DNA of 64,000 nucleotides from Gordonia sediminis (GTDB lineage Bacteria > Actinomycetota > Actinomycetes > Mycobacteriales > Mycobacteriaceae): assembly GCA_004193205.1 (NCBI GenBank), contig RZUM01000017.1, positions 1 to 64,000 of the forward strand. The letters are read 5' to 3'. Positions 34,676 through 43,316 of the stretch are shown here, one piece after another (positions within the stretch are counted from its first letter, which is position 1; every line of letters begins with the position of its first letter). Made by a program: the position numbers and the translations under genes. The notes beneath the pieces are model-generated. The model had not been told where the DNA came from, searched no databases, and was given only the letters and a program-made list of their open reading frames with translations.

Positions 34676-36466
34676 TCACGCCTGCACCCCGTGACCCTGT
34701 TCATGGCGGCCATTGGCCAGCGAGAAGGTCACCTCGGTCGGGATCGGGCCGTCGGGCAGCCATGGCTGGGCAGCCACCGCGTCGGCGACCTTCCAGGTAC
34801 CCCGCTCGATCACGCCCAGCGCCGCGTCGATCAACTTGTAGTGCTGCACCGAGCTGCCCCAGGCCTGCGACTCCACCCAGACCACGATCAGTTCACCGGG
34901 CTCGAACTGCGCTTCGCTCTGCACGGCGGCAATCAGGTCCTCGTTGTGCAGGTGTCCGTCACCGAAGTTGAAGCCGATCAGCGTGTTACAGATGAACTCG
35001 GCTTCCCGCACGATGCGGGTGTCGATGTCGGGGACCGACTTGAGCAGCACCGAGAACAGTCCACGACCCTGGCTGTGCATCGACCGCCAGGCGACCGGCT
35101 GGTTCATGGTGACCTCGGCCCACTCCGGCTCGTAGCCGAACGCGACGAACTGGTCGACGGTGTTGGTGGCCGAGCGGGTGACCTTGTTGAGCTTCTCCTC
35201 GGCACCCGGCGCGAATGCCCATGTCGCCGAGGCCCAGTTACCGGCGTACTGCCGCATGGACGGGAGGAAGGACACCTTGTCGGGGCGGAAGTTGCCCAGG
35301 ATCGGGAAGAACAGCAGTCCGGCGACGATCACGGCCAGCAGCCACCAGGAGGACATGTCGGTGACCGCGTAGCCATCCCACGACGGGAAACCGATGAACA
35401 GGAACAGCGTCGTGTAGGCGAACAGCACGTTCCACTCCAACGGCACCGCGAGCGGGAACGTCGAGATGATGAACAGGTGGAACGCGACCATCCCGACAGC
35501 AGCGACGATGGTGAGCGTCTTGTTGGTGGAGAACAGCAGGACCAGCGGAGCGGCGATCTCGACCGTGGTACCCAGGACGTGGGCCATGAACTCGGCGAGC
35601 TTGGAGGGACGCAGATCATTCGGGAAGTCCCGGTAGTGCGCACGCTTGAGCCACTTGAACGGAATCGCCGGGCTGTTGCTGACCATCGGCGGGATGACGT
35701 TGGCGAAGTGCTTGCCGAACTTCGACACACCGGCACCGACCCAGACGACGACGATCAGCAGTTTCAGCGCGATGATCATGTCGACGAATCCCAGCACCGT
35801 GAAGAAGAACATCGCGGGCAGGTACTGCTCACCGCGGGCACCGAGGAAAATGGTCTTGTCCCGCAGACCGATCAACACCAGCAGCGCCATCGGAGCGATC
35901 AGCAGGACCGGGTTCACCAGTCCGGAAGTGTTGTCCGGCAACATCGCCGACATCGAAGAACTCGCCACACCGGGCATCACCAGGGTGATGACCAGGGTGA
36001 CCAACAGAGCCACGTACACCCCGATGTCGAACCAGGTGCGACGGTCACCGGCGGTGAACGGAACCCACTTGTAGGGGCGCAACCGGATGGTTCCCGGGCG
36101 TGCCCAGAACCGGATACCGCCGGTCATCGGCTTGACCTTGCCGGCCAGCGGACCCCACGAACCCGCAACGCCGATGGCTTCGAGCAGCACGGTCCACAGC
36201 ACGAACTTCTGATAGACGATCGGCTGATTCCACCACTCGGCCACATGCCAGAACGCCGGCAGACCCGAGGTGGCCGTCGCGACGATGACGCCGCCGAGGG
36301 CATAGAAGAAGACGAGCTTCATGATGTAGATGGTGTGCACCATCCACGGCGAGCCGAAGCCGTGTTCGGCCCAGTTCGTGCTCAAGATACGCAGGCGCTC
36401 TTGAAGCGGTCGGCGCAGGAACTCCTGCGGATCAACCGCGGGGAGGTCGGGCTTGGTGAATCCCAT
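34676..36466 (-). CDS. DUF3556 multi-pass membrane protein
   Basis: A 596-residue membrane protein. About ten hydrophobic helices lie between residues 45 and 400; a soluble C-terminal region (about residues 415-596) contains NQPVAWRSMHSQGRG and FNFGDGHLHNEDL. I recognise it as the DUF3556 family of mycolata, for which I know no established function. It sits between the acyl-CoA synthetase (42 bp) and the FAD oxidoreductase (31 bp). It could be a membrane-bound enzyme or transporter for the operon's lipophilic substrate. Confidence 0.75.
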   Translation of the reverse strand: MGFTKPDLPAVDPQEFLRRPLQERLRILSTNWAEHGFGSPWMVHTIYIMKLVFFYALGGVIVATATSGLPAFWHVAEWWNQPIVYQKFVLWTVLLEAIGVAGSWGPLAGKVKPMTGGIRFWARPGTIRLRPYKWVPFTAGDRRTWFDIGVYVALLVTLVITLVMPGVASSSMSAMLPDNTSGLVNPVLLIAPMALLVLIGLRDKTIFLGARGEQYLPAMFFFTVLGFVDMIIALKLLIVVVWVGAGVSKFGKHFANVIPPMVSNSPAIPFKWLKRAHYRDFPNDLRPSKLAEFMAHVLGTTVEIAAPLVLLFSTNKTLTIVAAVGMVAFHLFIISTFPLAVPLEWNVLFAYTTLFLFIGFPSWDGYAVTDMSSWWLLAVIVAGLLFFPILGNFRPDKVSFLPSMRQYAGNWASATWAFAPGAEEKLNKVTRSATNTVDQFVAFGYEPEWAEVTMNQPVAWRSMHSQGRGLFSVLLKSVPDIDTRIVREAEFICNTLIGFNFGDGHLHNEDLIAAVQSEAQFEPGELIVVWVESQAWGSSVQHYKLIDAALGVIERGTWKVADAVAAQPWLPDGPIPTEVTFSLANGRHEQGHGVQA

Positions 36467-36508
36467 TGTGATTTCTCCAGATTCTTCGGTGTGACGGTGG
36501 GAAGTGGA

Positions 36509-37978
36509 TCAAGCAGAGGCCGAGGCGGCGGTGACGCGTTTGCGCAGTGTGGGTTTGTCGATCTTGCCCAGCGCGTTCTTCGGCAGTTCGTCGAGGACCG
36601 TGATGTCAACGGGCCATTTGTATTTCGACAGCGACACGGCCAGGTGCTCACGGACCCGATCGACGTCGATCGAGTGCCCGGCCGTCGCGGACACGAACAT
36701 CACCGGCTCTTCCCCGTAGAGCGGGTTGGCGCGGCCGACGACAGCGGCCTCGGCGACCTCCAGCAGCCGGTAGGCAACCGTCTCGATCTCCTTGGGGTAG
36801 ATGTTCTCTCCGCCGCGGATGATCATGTCCTTGGCACGATCGACCAGCATCAGGTAGCCGTCGGAATCGATGACACCAATGTCGCCGGTATGCAGCCATC
36901 CGTCGACCAGGGTCTTCGCGTTCTCCTCGGGACGGTTGAGGTAGCCGCGCATCACGTTCGGGCCCGAGATCAGCACCTCACCGGGTTCGCCGTCGGCGAC
37001 CGGGCGGCCGTCGGAGTCGGCGATACGGATGGTCTGGCCCGGCAACGGCAGCCCGACGGTACCCGGCTTCCGCTTGCCATACAGCGGATTGGCGGTGCTC
37101 GCGCACGACCCCTCCGACAATCCGTACCCTTCGACGATCGGTACGCCGTAACGGTTTTCGAACCTGTCGAGCAGTTCCACGCTGGCCGGGGCGGCACCGC
37201 ACACGGCGAAACGCAGCGACGAGGTGTCCGGGGCCTGCTCTGCCGGAAGGTCAGCGAGCATCGTGTAGATGGTCGGGACGGCCGAGAAGTAGGTGGCCCG
37301 GCTGACCTCGACACGGTCGAAGAAGTTGCGCGGGTCGAAGCGACCGGCAACCGTGGCGCGGCCACCGACGATCAACGGCGACAGCGTGCTGACGACGATG
37401 CCGTTGACGTGGAACAGCGGGAGGATCAGCAGGCTGTGATCGGCCTCGGTGAGCTCGAAGTGATCGATGACCGAGCGGCACATGGCGTCGAGGTTGGCGT
37501 GGTCGAGCATGACGCCCTTGGGACGGCCGGTGGTCCCGCTGGTGTAGATCAGCAGGGCCAGACCAGCCGGATCCGATACCGGCTCAATGTCCTCGGCCGC
37601 CGGATCCACGGTCAGCTCACCGGCGGTGATCACGGTGGCGCCCACGCCCAGATCAACCGGTTCGGCGACGATGAGAACCTTCGCCGCGGCATCGGACACC
37701 TGATAGCCGGCTTCATCCGCCGACAACGACGGATTCAGCGGCGTCACCGCCGCACCCAACCGCCACGCGGCAAACAGCGAGACCACGAGGTCGACGGTGT
37801 TGGGAAGCATGACGGCGACGACGTCACCGCGGCCCACCGAAGACCGGCGGAGGGTCGACGCCGCCCGACGTACCGCGTCGAGGAAGGCCGCATTGTCGAG
37901 GCTGACGCTGTCGTCGTCGAGGCATGCGGCGGTCGGAGCGGCCGCAGCGCGGCGATCGGGCAGAGAGGAGAGATTCAC
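36509..37978 (-). CDS. Acyl-CoA synthetase (class I adenylate-forming)
   Basis: A 489-residue ANL ligase: P-loop YTSGTTGRPKG (about residues 164-174), YGLSEGS core motif, GWLHTGD and the C-terminal lysine in NALGKIDKP. It should activate a fatty, cyclic or aromatic acid to the CoA thioester. The start is a GTG (37976-37978). It is the first gene of the five-gene leftward operon and diverges from the PucR-type regulator across 161 bp. Chain-length or ring preference cannot be read from sequence. Confidence 0.85.
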   Translation of the reverse strand: MNLSSLPDRRAAAAPTAACLDDDSVSLDNAAFLDAVRRAASTLRRSSVGRGDVVAVMLPNTVDLVVSLFAAWRLGAAVTPLNPSLSADEAGYQVSDAAAKVLIVAEPVDLGVGATVITAGELTVDPAAEDIEPVSDPAGLALLIYTSGTTGRPKGVMLDHANLDAMCRSVIDHFELTEADHSLLILPLFHVNGIVVSTLSPLIVGGRATVAGRFDPRNFFDRVEVSRATYFSAVPTIYTMLADLPAEQAPDTSSLRFAVCGAAPASVELLDRFENRYGVPIVEGYGLSEGSCASTANPLYGKRKPGTVGLPLPGQTIRIADSDGRPVADGEPGEVLISGPNVMRGYLNRPEENAKTLVDGWLHTGDIGVIDSDGYLMLVDRAKDMIIRGGENIYPKEIETVAYRLLEVAEAAVVGRANPLYGEEPVMFVSATAGHSIDVDRVREHLAVSLSKYKWPVDITVLDELPKNALGKIDKPTLRKRVTAASASA

Positions 37979-38126
37979 GGTCGAGTCCTGACATCGGGCT
38001 TTCTTGAGGTACTCAATAACCGTAGAAATCCGTGACTCCTCTCACACCGTCGTCGCACGACGAAGTCCCCTCACACCTTTGTCTCCCGAAAACAAACAAC
38101 CGACTCCGTCACAGCGCAATCACGCC

Positions 38127-38132
38127 TACGGT
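38127..38132 (+). promoter_or_regulatory. Possible leaderless -10 box of the PucR-type gene
   Basis: TACGGT lies 7 bp before the preferred GTG start at 38140, the spacing expected if transcription starts at or one base before the start codon. No good -35 was identified, so this is tentative. Confidence 0.35.
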
Positions 38133-38139
38133 TGACGGT

Positions 38140-39441
38140 GTGGTGGTTCACGACGACAACCGGCCGCGAAATGCCGACAGTGTGGCCGCGATGATCGACC
38201 GGATCTCGGGGCAGTCCGATGACCTGATCGGGCTGATCCAGCAACACCTGGCCGCGGAGATCGTCGAGCTGCGTGGCGACACCCAGCTGCTCGAACTCCT
38301 GCGTGCCAGCGTCGCCGGCAACGTGGAAACGGTGATCGATGCCCTGCGCTACGACATCGCCATCGAACGTGTCGAGCCGCCGACCGCAGCTCTGGAGTAT
38401 GCCCGCCGGCTGGCCCAGCGCGGCATCCCGGTCAAGGCTCTGATCCGCGCCTATCGACTCGGTTACCAGCAGATGCTCGACTACACGCTCGCCGAAATCC
38501 GTAAGGCCAAGCTGGAGCCCGGGCCGGCGCTGGACGTCTTCGAGGCCGTCAGCAGCGTCAGCTTTCGATACATCGACCGGCTGTCGGAACAGGTGGCCGA
38601 CGCCTACGAAACCGAGCGCGAGCGCTGGGTCGAGAATCGCAACAGCGTCCGCGCGGTCCGTGTTCGGGAGCTGCTCGACGGGTCTGACGACCAGGCCGGG
38701 ACCATCGACGTCGACGCCGCGAGTACCGCGATCCGCTATCCGCTGCGGCGGACTCATCTCGCGATGATCCTCTGGACCGGCCAGAACGATGCTCCGGGAC
38801 GCGAGTTGCTCAATCTCGAGCGCTTCGTTCGCGAGCTCGGCGAGTCCCTGAAGCTGCGGGATGCGGCGTTGTTCGTGGCGGCCGACCGGGTCAGCGGGTG
38901 GGGCTGGCTCCCACTCGGCGATGCCGACTCCGCGGCCGATGCCATCGATCTCGTTCGTCGATTCGCGTCCGATACCCCCGATGCACTCTGCCTGGCCGTG
39001 GGCACTCCGCTGCCTGGGCTCGAAGGCTTTCGGCGGTCGCATCGGCAGGCGCTGGGCGCGCGCGGCGTCGCGGCCACCGGGTCGTCGGACCTGCGATTGA
39101 CGAGCGCGAGCGACCCCGGAGTGGCGGCCGCCGCGCTACTCACCCATGAACTCACCGAGACACGCGAGTGGGTCGTCGACACGTTGGGCGCATTGGCCGA
39201 TGACACCGAGAACGACGCCCGGCTGCGCGAGACCCTGCGTGTGTTTCTCGGCGAGAACGGCAGCTACAAGGCTGCCGCCGAACAGCTGAATCTGCACCAC
39301 AATTCGGTCAAATACCGAGTGCAGCGGGCCTTCGAACGGCGTGGACGGTCAATCACCGACGACCGCCTCGACGTGGAACTGGCGCTGCTCGCCTGCCACC
39401 ATTTCGGTTCTGCGGTTCTGGCCGCGCCGACCACCGATTGA
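38140..39441 (+). CDS. PucR/CdaR-type transcriptional regulator
   Basis: A 433-residue regulator. The N-terminal two thirds are a helical sensor region (LRASVAGNVETVIDALRYD; GIPVKALIRAYRLGYQQML). The C-terminal part is a PucR helix-turn-helix (AAAEQLNLHHNSVKYRVQRAFERRG). It is divergent from the acyl-CoA synthetase operon and its obvious candidate activator. GTG 38140 fits where homology begins and a possible leaderless -10; an alternative GTG at 38032 would add 36 residues without recognisable features. Confidence 0.83.
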   Translation: MVVHDDNRPRNADSVAAMIDRISGQSDDLIGLIQQHLAAEIVELRGDTQLLELLRASVAGNVETVIDALRYDIAIERVEPPTAALEYARRLAQRGIPVKALIRAYRLGYQQMLDYTLAEIRKAKLEPGPALDVFEAVSSVSFRYIDRLSEQVADAYETERERWVENRNSVRAVRVRELLDGSDDQAGTIDVDAASTAIRYPLRRTHLAMILWTGQNDAPGRELLNLERFVRELGESLKLRDAALFVAADRVSGWGWLPLGDADSAADAIDLVRRFASDTPDALCLAVGTPLPGLEGFRRSHRQALGARGVAATGSSDLRLTSASDPGVAAAALLTHELTETREWVVDTLGALADDTENDARLRETLRVFLGENGSYKAAAEQLNLHHNSVKYRVQRAFERRGRSITDDRLDVELALLACHHFGSAVLAAPTTD

Positions 39442-39497
39442 TCAGGTCTGGCGAGCCACGACTCGTCAGATCACCCGGTATCCGCGCAGCCTCTCGT

Positions 39498-39803
39498 TCA
39501 CCACTGACCCAGTGCTTCAACCGCTTCCGCGGCCAGGGTGGGATCCCCACCGTCGACGAGGTACTCGACGATGGTTCGATTGTCGAGCTCTTCTCGTGGA
39601 GTGGTCAAGCGAGCTGCGATCGTTTGCGGGGCATATCCCGGGGGAATGGCAGCGACGATGCGGTCGAGTCCAGGGATGGTGTCGTGCTCGGTGAACTGCC
39701 AGGTGGGGATGCGCTTTTGCCCTCCCAGATCGATGGCCCACAGTCTGCGGCGGCCGATGCGGCGCGAGATCGTAGAGCGGTCGAGGAGCAGCAGCCTCTG
39801 CAT
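39498..39803 (-). pseudogene. DNA-binding antitoxin-like protein, C-terminal piece
   Basis: This 101-codon frame encodes the end of a helix-turn-helix fragment (DRSTISRRIGRRRLWAID), then GGQKRIPTWQF and a C-terminal domain ending GGDPTLAAEAVEALGQW. This resembles mycobacterial antitoxin-like DNA-binding proteins. The first HTH helix is missing from this frame. The ATG is separated by one base from the stop of the 45-codon frame upstream in another phase, so the two look like halves of one gene broken by a frameshift. Alternatively they are two coupled small genes. No toxin gene adjoins. Confidence 0.5.
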
Positions 39804-39804
39804 C

Positions 39805-39942
39805 CTAGTCGACGGAAGCGGCCGCCAGCGGGGGGTGACGCAGTGAGTCGAGCGTGTCGAGGACATGGCGCAGCACTGTGGACGCGGTTGCATCCACATT
39901 TCTCGAGGCCAACGCGGCGTCGAAGTCGTCAACGCTCGTCAT
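39805..39942 (-). pseudogene. DNA-binding antitoxin-like protein, N-terminal piece
   Basis: A 45-codon frame (MTSVDDFDAALASRNVDA start) ending at a TAG one base before the ATG of the C-terminal piece. The predicted helices (STVLRHVLDTLDSL) suit the N-terminal dimerisation region expected before the helix-turn-helix. Together the halves would give about 147 residues. The frame is open further upstream (to about 40032). Sequence error, real frameshift or a two-gene arrangement cannot be told apart here. Confidence 0.45.
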
Positions 39943-40064
39943 GTGCAGATGGTAGACGCGCCGTGCATTGGTGTGCATCGCAGCTCTTTGCACGGGCCCA
40001 TCCCGGAGCAAGGGATGGTCGATAATCACCACATCATGACCATCGACCGCTCAGGACGACCCGA

Positions 40065-41360
40065 ATGACCGGCCCCGCCGAACCTACCGCCCCTGCCACG
40101 CCAACTGATCCGCTCACCGTCGACGACCGAGAGCGCGTGCAACGCCGAACGCTCACCGTCGTCGTGTGCAGTCAGGTCCTCGGCGGCGCCGGACTCGCGG
40201 CCGGGATCACCGTCGGCGGCCTGCTCGCCCAACAGATGCTCGGCTCCGACACGCTCGCCGGTGTGCCGACGATGCTGTTCACGCTGGGTTCGGCGCTGGC
40301 CGCGTTCCTGGTCGGCCGCTTCACCCAACGCTTCGGACGGCGCACCGGCCTCGTCGCGGGATTCGGTGCCGGCAGTATCGGCGCCATGGGTGTCGTGGTG
40401 GCAGCGACCACCGACACCATCTGGCTGCTGTTCGTCGCGCTGTTCGTCTACGGCGCAGGCACCGCCACCAATCTGCAGGCCCGCTACGCGGGAACCGATC
40501 TGGCGGCGCCCGCGCGCCGTGGGACCGCGATCAGCGTCGCCATGGTCTCCACCACTCTTGGCGCGGTGGCCGGACCCAACCTCGTCGAACCCTTGGGTGC
40601 GCTGGCCCGCAGCCTGTCGATCCCCGAACTCGCCGGACCCTTTCTGCTTGCCGCGGCCGCCTATCTGGCCGCCGGTACGGTCCTGTTCGCACTGCTACGC
40701 CCTGACCCGCTGTTGTTCGCACGCCGACTCGATCATGCGGCAGCGACACAGACACCGGCCGCGCAGCCGACCGAGGTCCCACCTCCGGGTGTCGGGGCCT
40801 ACGTCGGCGCGACCATCATGGTCCTCACCCAGATCGCGATGGTTGCGATCATGACCATGACACCGGTGCACATGCGCGCCCACCATCACGAACTCGGCGC
40901 GATCGGGGTTGTCATCGGCATCCATGTCGGCGCCATGTATCTGCCCTCCTTGGTCACCGGCGTCCTGGTCGACAAGGTCGGCCGGCTCCCGATGGCCGTC
41001 GCCGCCGCGGTCACCTTGTTGTTGGCCGGTCTGACCGGCGCCCTCGCGCCCGACGACTCTCTCGCGTTGCTCATCGTCGCGCTCGCGCTGCTCGGGCTCG
41101 GCTGGAACTTCGGCCTGATCGCCGGTACCGCCCTCGTCGTCGACGCCACGGTTCCCGACAACCGCGCCCGCACCCAGGGCAGCATCGACGTCCTGATCGC
41201 GCTCGCCGGCGCCGGCGGCGGGGCCATGTCCGGCATGGTCATGTCCGCGACCAGTTACGCCACCCTCGCGCTCGCCTTCGGCTCCTTGTCGCTGGCTTTC
41301 ATCCCGGTCATGTATTGGGCACGGACACGTGGACCGCGGGACCGGGGTGCACTCCAGTGA
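40065..41360 (+). CDS. MFS transporter
   Basis: A 431-residue major facilitator with twelve predicted helices. The loop 2-3 signature is seen as GRFTQRFGRRTGL and its counterpart in the second half as GVLVDKVGRLP. A cytoplasmic loop rich in Ala/Thr/Pro (about residues 225-245) separates the halves. Substrate unknown; drug or small-molecule export is typical. AGGAC lies 8 bp before the ATG. It is flanked by two damaged toxin-antitoxin-like loci. Confidence 0.85.
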   Translation: MTGPAEPTAPATPTDPLTVDDRERVQRRTLTVVVCSQVLGGAGLAAGITVGGLLAQQMLGSDTLAGVPTMLFTLGSALAAFLVGRFTQRFGRRTGLVAGFGAGSIGAMGVVVAATTDTIWLLFVALFVYGAGTATNLQARYAGTDLAAPARRGTAISVAMVSTTLGAVAGPNLVEPLGALARSLSIPELAGPFLLAAAAYLAAGTVLFALLRPDPLLFARRLDHAAATQTPAAQPTEVPPPGVGAYVGATIMVLTQIAMVAIMTMTPVHMRAHHHELGAIGVVIGIHVGAMYLPSLVTGVLVDKVGRLPMAVAAAVTLLLAGLTGALAPDDSLALLIVALALLGLGWNFGLIAGTALVVDATVPDNRARTQGSIDVLIALAGAGGGAMSGMVMSATSYATLALAFGSLSLAFIPVMYWARTRGPRDRGALQ

Positions 41361-41378
41361 CTACGATATCTGGTCCGT

Positions 41379-41406
41379 TTGCCGTTTCGTTTTTTTCGAA
41401 TACCAT
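41379..41406 (+). promoter_or_regulatory. Leaderless promoter of the antitoxin gene
   Basis: TTGCCG (41379-41384), a 16-bp spacer with a run of seven T, then TACCAT (41401-41406). The antitoxin ATG follows 6 bp later, so transcription would begin at the start codon. The 52-bp gap after the MFS gene leaves no room for a normal leader. Confidence 0.55.
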
Positions 41407-41412
41407 GAATCC

Positions 41413-41865
41413 ATGGTTGCCTTGATGGAGCACACATTGCTTCCCGACCCCGATGGGGATGAAGCCAACGGTGTCTCCGACTTGCTGGCACTTCTGTCCA
41501 CCGGCGAATCGATCACGCTCACCACCGGCACCGAGTCCGCGGCGCTCCCCGAGCCAGTACGCCGAGTGTTGCTCGACGTACTCCAGAACCTGTCACGAGG
41601 CACCGCCGTCACGGTGGCTCCGCACCGCACAGTGCTCACCACCCAAGAAGCCGCCGACATCCTTGGCATCACACGCCCCACTCTGGTACGGCTGCTCGAA
41701 GCCGGCGACATCCCGTTCACCACTCCTGGCCGTCATCGCCGCGTCCAGCTAACCGATGTACTCGCCTATCAGCGCCGGCTGCGGAGCCAACGTCAGCGAG
41801 CACTCCGTTCTCTGGGGAGCGTCGGCCCAGGCCAGACCGAAGCGGGGTTCGTCACCACGCGGTAA
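41413..41865 (+). CDS. Excisionase-type antitoxin
   Basis: A 150-residue protein with a central MerR/excisionase-like DNA-binding domain (TTQEAADILGITRPTLVRLLEAGDIPF, then GRHRRVQLTDVLAYQRRLR). The N-terminal 65 residues are acidic and probably neutralise or dimerise. This architecture is the usual antitoxin of PIN-domain toxins in actinobacteria, and a PIN gene follows after 7 bp. The start ATG 41413 matches a leaderless promoter. The toxin partner is defective, so this may now be an orphan regulator. Confidence 0.82.
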   Translation: MVALMEHTLLPDPDGDEANGVSDLLALLSTGESITLTTGTESAALPEPVRRVLLDVLQNLSRGTAVTVAPHRTVLTTQEAADILGITRPTLVRLLEAGDIPFTTPGRHRRVQLTDVLAYQRRLRSQRQRALRSLGSVGPGQTEAGFVTTR

Positions 41866-41872
41866 ATCCTTG

Positions 41873-42178
41873 ATGGCCAATACATTCCGCGTGTTCCTCG
41901 ACGCCTGCGTGATGCTGCCCCAGAATCTCAACAATCTGCTGCTCACCTTGGCAGACGACGATCTGTTCACGCCCGTGTGGTCACCGGACCTGCTCGACGA
42001 AGTGCAACGCAACCTCGTCGAGCAGTTCGGACTCACCGCCTCCCAGGCCGAGTATCGGATCGCCCAGATGCGACACGCGTTCCCCCAAGCCGAGAACCTC
42101 TCCGCGGGCTACCGCGGACTGCTGGCTCTTCGAGTCCTCACCCCCAAGTTCGTCGACGCCGTCGAGGAGTTCATCTAG
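41873..42178 (+). pseudogene. PIN-domain toxin with internal deletion
   Basis: A 101-codon frame. Residues 1-73 match the start of PIN (VapC-like) toxins paired with excisionase-type antitoxins: FLDACVMLP with the first metal-binding Asp10, LLDEVQRNL with Glu43, IAQMRHAFPQAE. Such toxins are about 180-190 residues and next show a D-x-H/D acidic segment. Here the sequence jumps to RVLTPKFVDAVEEFI, which resembles the usual C-terminal end. The central 70-90 residues, with the remaining catalytic acids, are gone in frame. It should be inactive. The stop overlaps the convergent oxidoreductase gene by 8 bp. Confidence 0.65.
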
Positions 42179-43124
42179 CCGCCCGGATCTGCTCGACGAT
42201 CCGCAGCGTTGTCAGGGTGCGGGCGTGATCGGCTGTCGGGTCACCGTCGCCGGCCACGAGTTCGGCGAATCGTCGGACCTCGTGGACCATGTTGTTGGCA
42301 GGTCCGTCGAACGTGTGGTCGGTGACGGTGCCATCGAGCAAACTGAGCGTCGCCGACGTCGGTTCGGCGACGTGGTCGAACGTGAGAGTCCCCGACTCCC
42401 CCTGGATCTCGTTGCATCGATCCGACGCGGTGATCTTCGAATACGACAGGTCCACGACGAGGCCGTCGTAGATCGCCAGCGCTGCACCCGCGCCGTCGGC
42501 ACCGCCGGGAATCGGCACCGATGCGGCCAGCACTCGATCCGGTTCGCCGAACAACTGCAGCATCGCCGCGATGGGATAGACACCGAGATCGAACAGGGCT
42601 CCACCGGCCAGTGCGGGATCGAAGATGTTCACCCGTTCACCGGCAAGCACCTTGTCGTAGCGGGCCGACCGCTGACAGTAGGCCAGCGACGCGCGACGCA
42701 GCACCCCGAGTTCGGGCAGCAGATCGGCAAGTGCGTCGAGTGCGGGGTCGTAGCAGTTGCGCATCGCCTCGAGCAGGATCACACCGGCGTCCGACGCGGC
42801 CTCCGCGAGCCGGATGAATTGAGCCTCGGTCGGGACGGCGGGCTTTTCGACCAGGACGTGTTTGCCGGCGGCGATGACCGCCTCGGCCTGCTCAGCGTGG
42901 ACGCCGTTGGGCGAACCGATGTACACCGCGTCGATGTCCGGCGAGGACAGCAAACCGTCGAGATCGGCGCTCGATGCGGGCAGGCTCATCTCCGCCGCGA
43001 ATCGTGCCGCGCGGTCCGCGTCGCGCGAATATGCCGTGGTGACTGCGACGGCGGGGACCTCGGCGGCCGCGGAGATGAACCGGCCGGTGATCATGCTGGT
43101 GCCGATCGTCGCCATCCGGATCAT
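42171..43124 (-). CDS. Gfo/Idh/MocA-family oxidoreductase
   Basis: A 317-residue NAD(P)-binding oxidoreductase. It opens MIRMATIGTSMITGRF, a variant of the dinucleotide loop, with the later EKP lysine motif (VLVEKPAVPT) and GGALFDLGVYPI in the substrate domain. Start at ATG 43124 or 43115; neither has a clear ribosome-binding site. A single gene, convergent and overlapping by 8 bp with the damaged toxin gene. Substrate unknown, probably a sugar or polyol derivative. Confidence 0.85.
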   Translation of the reverse strand: MIRMATIGTSMITGRFISAAAEVPAVAVTTAYSRDADRAARFAAEMSLPASSADLDGLLSSPDIDAVYIGSPNGVHAEQAEAVIAAGKHVLVEKPAVPTEAQFIRLAEAASDAGVILLEAMRNCYDPALDALADLLPELGVLRRASLAYCQRSARYDKVLAGERVNIFDPALAGGALFDLGVYPIAAMLQLFGEPDRVLAASVPIPGGADGAGAALAIYDGLVVDLSYSKITASDRCNEIQGESGTLTFDHVAEPTSATLSLLDGTVTDHTFDGPANNMVHEVRRFAELVAGDGDPTADHARTLTTLRIVEQIRAAR

Positions 43125-43277
43125 GAGGTCATTGTGCCGGTCCGGAATAGATTCGCGTGGCATCTGCGTTGAATCACGCGACGGTCTCGGAATCTCTGCC
43201 CCGGGCCCCGACTCATTTTGCCGCTTCGAGCGGCCACTCGCCGAGAGGCGCATTGTCCGGGACCGTCGTTTTTCACG

Positions 43278-43308
43278 GAGCCGCCGCCCCCACCCCGGGC
43301 GGCGGCTC
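43278..43308 (-). terminator. GC-rich hairpin after the peroxidase-like gene
   Basis: GAGCCGCCGCCC (43278-43289) pairs perfectly with GGGCGGCGGCTC (43297-43308), 12 bp with a 7-nt loop, 8 bp beyond the stop of the leftward peroxidase-like gene. Confidence 0.8.
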
Positions 43309-43316
43309 GGTGTTTA

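Noticed and set aside
34520-38035. A 1171-codon open frame on the plus strand
   Set aside because: It lies antisense to four well-supported genes (FAD oxidoreductase, DUF3556, acyl-CoA synthetase). Its product is an Arg/Asp/Gln/His-rich low-complexity sequence typical of reverse-strand frames in GC-rich DNA.
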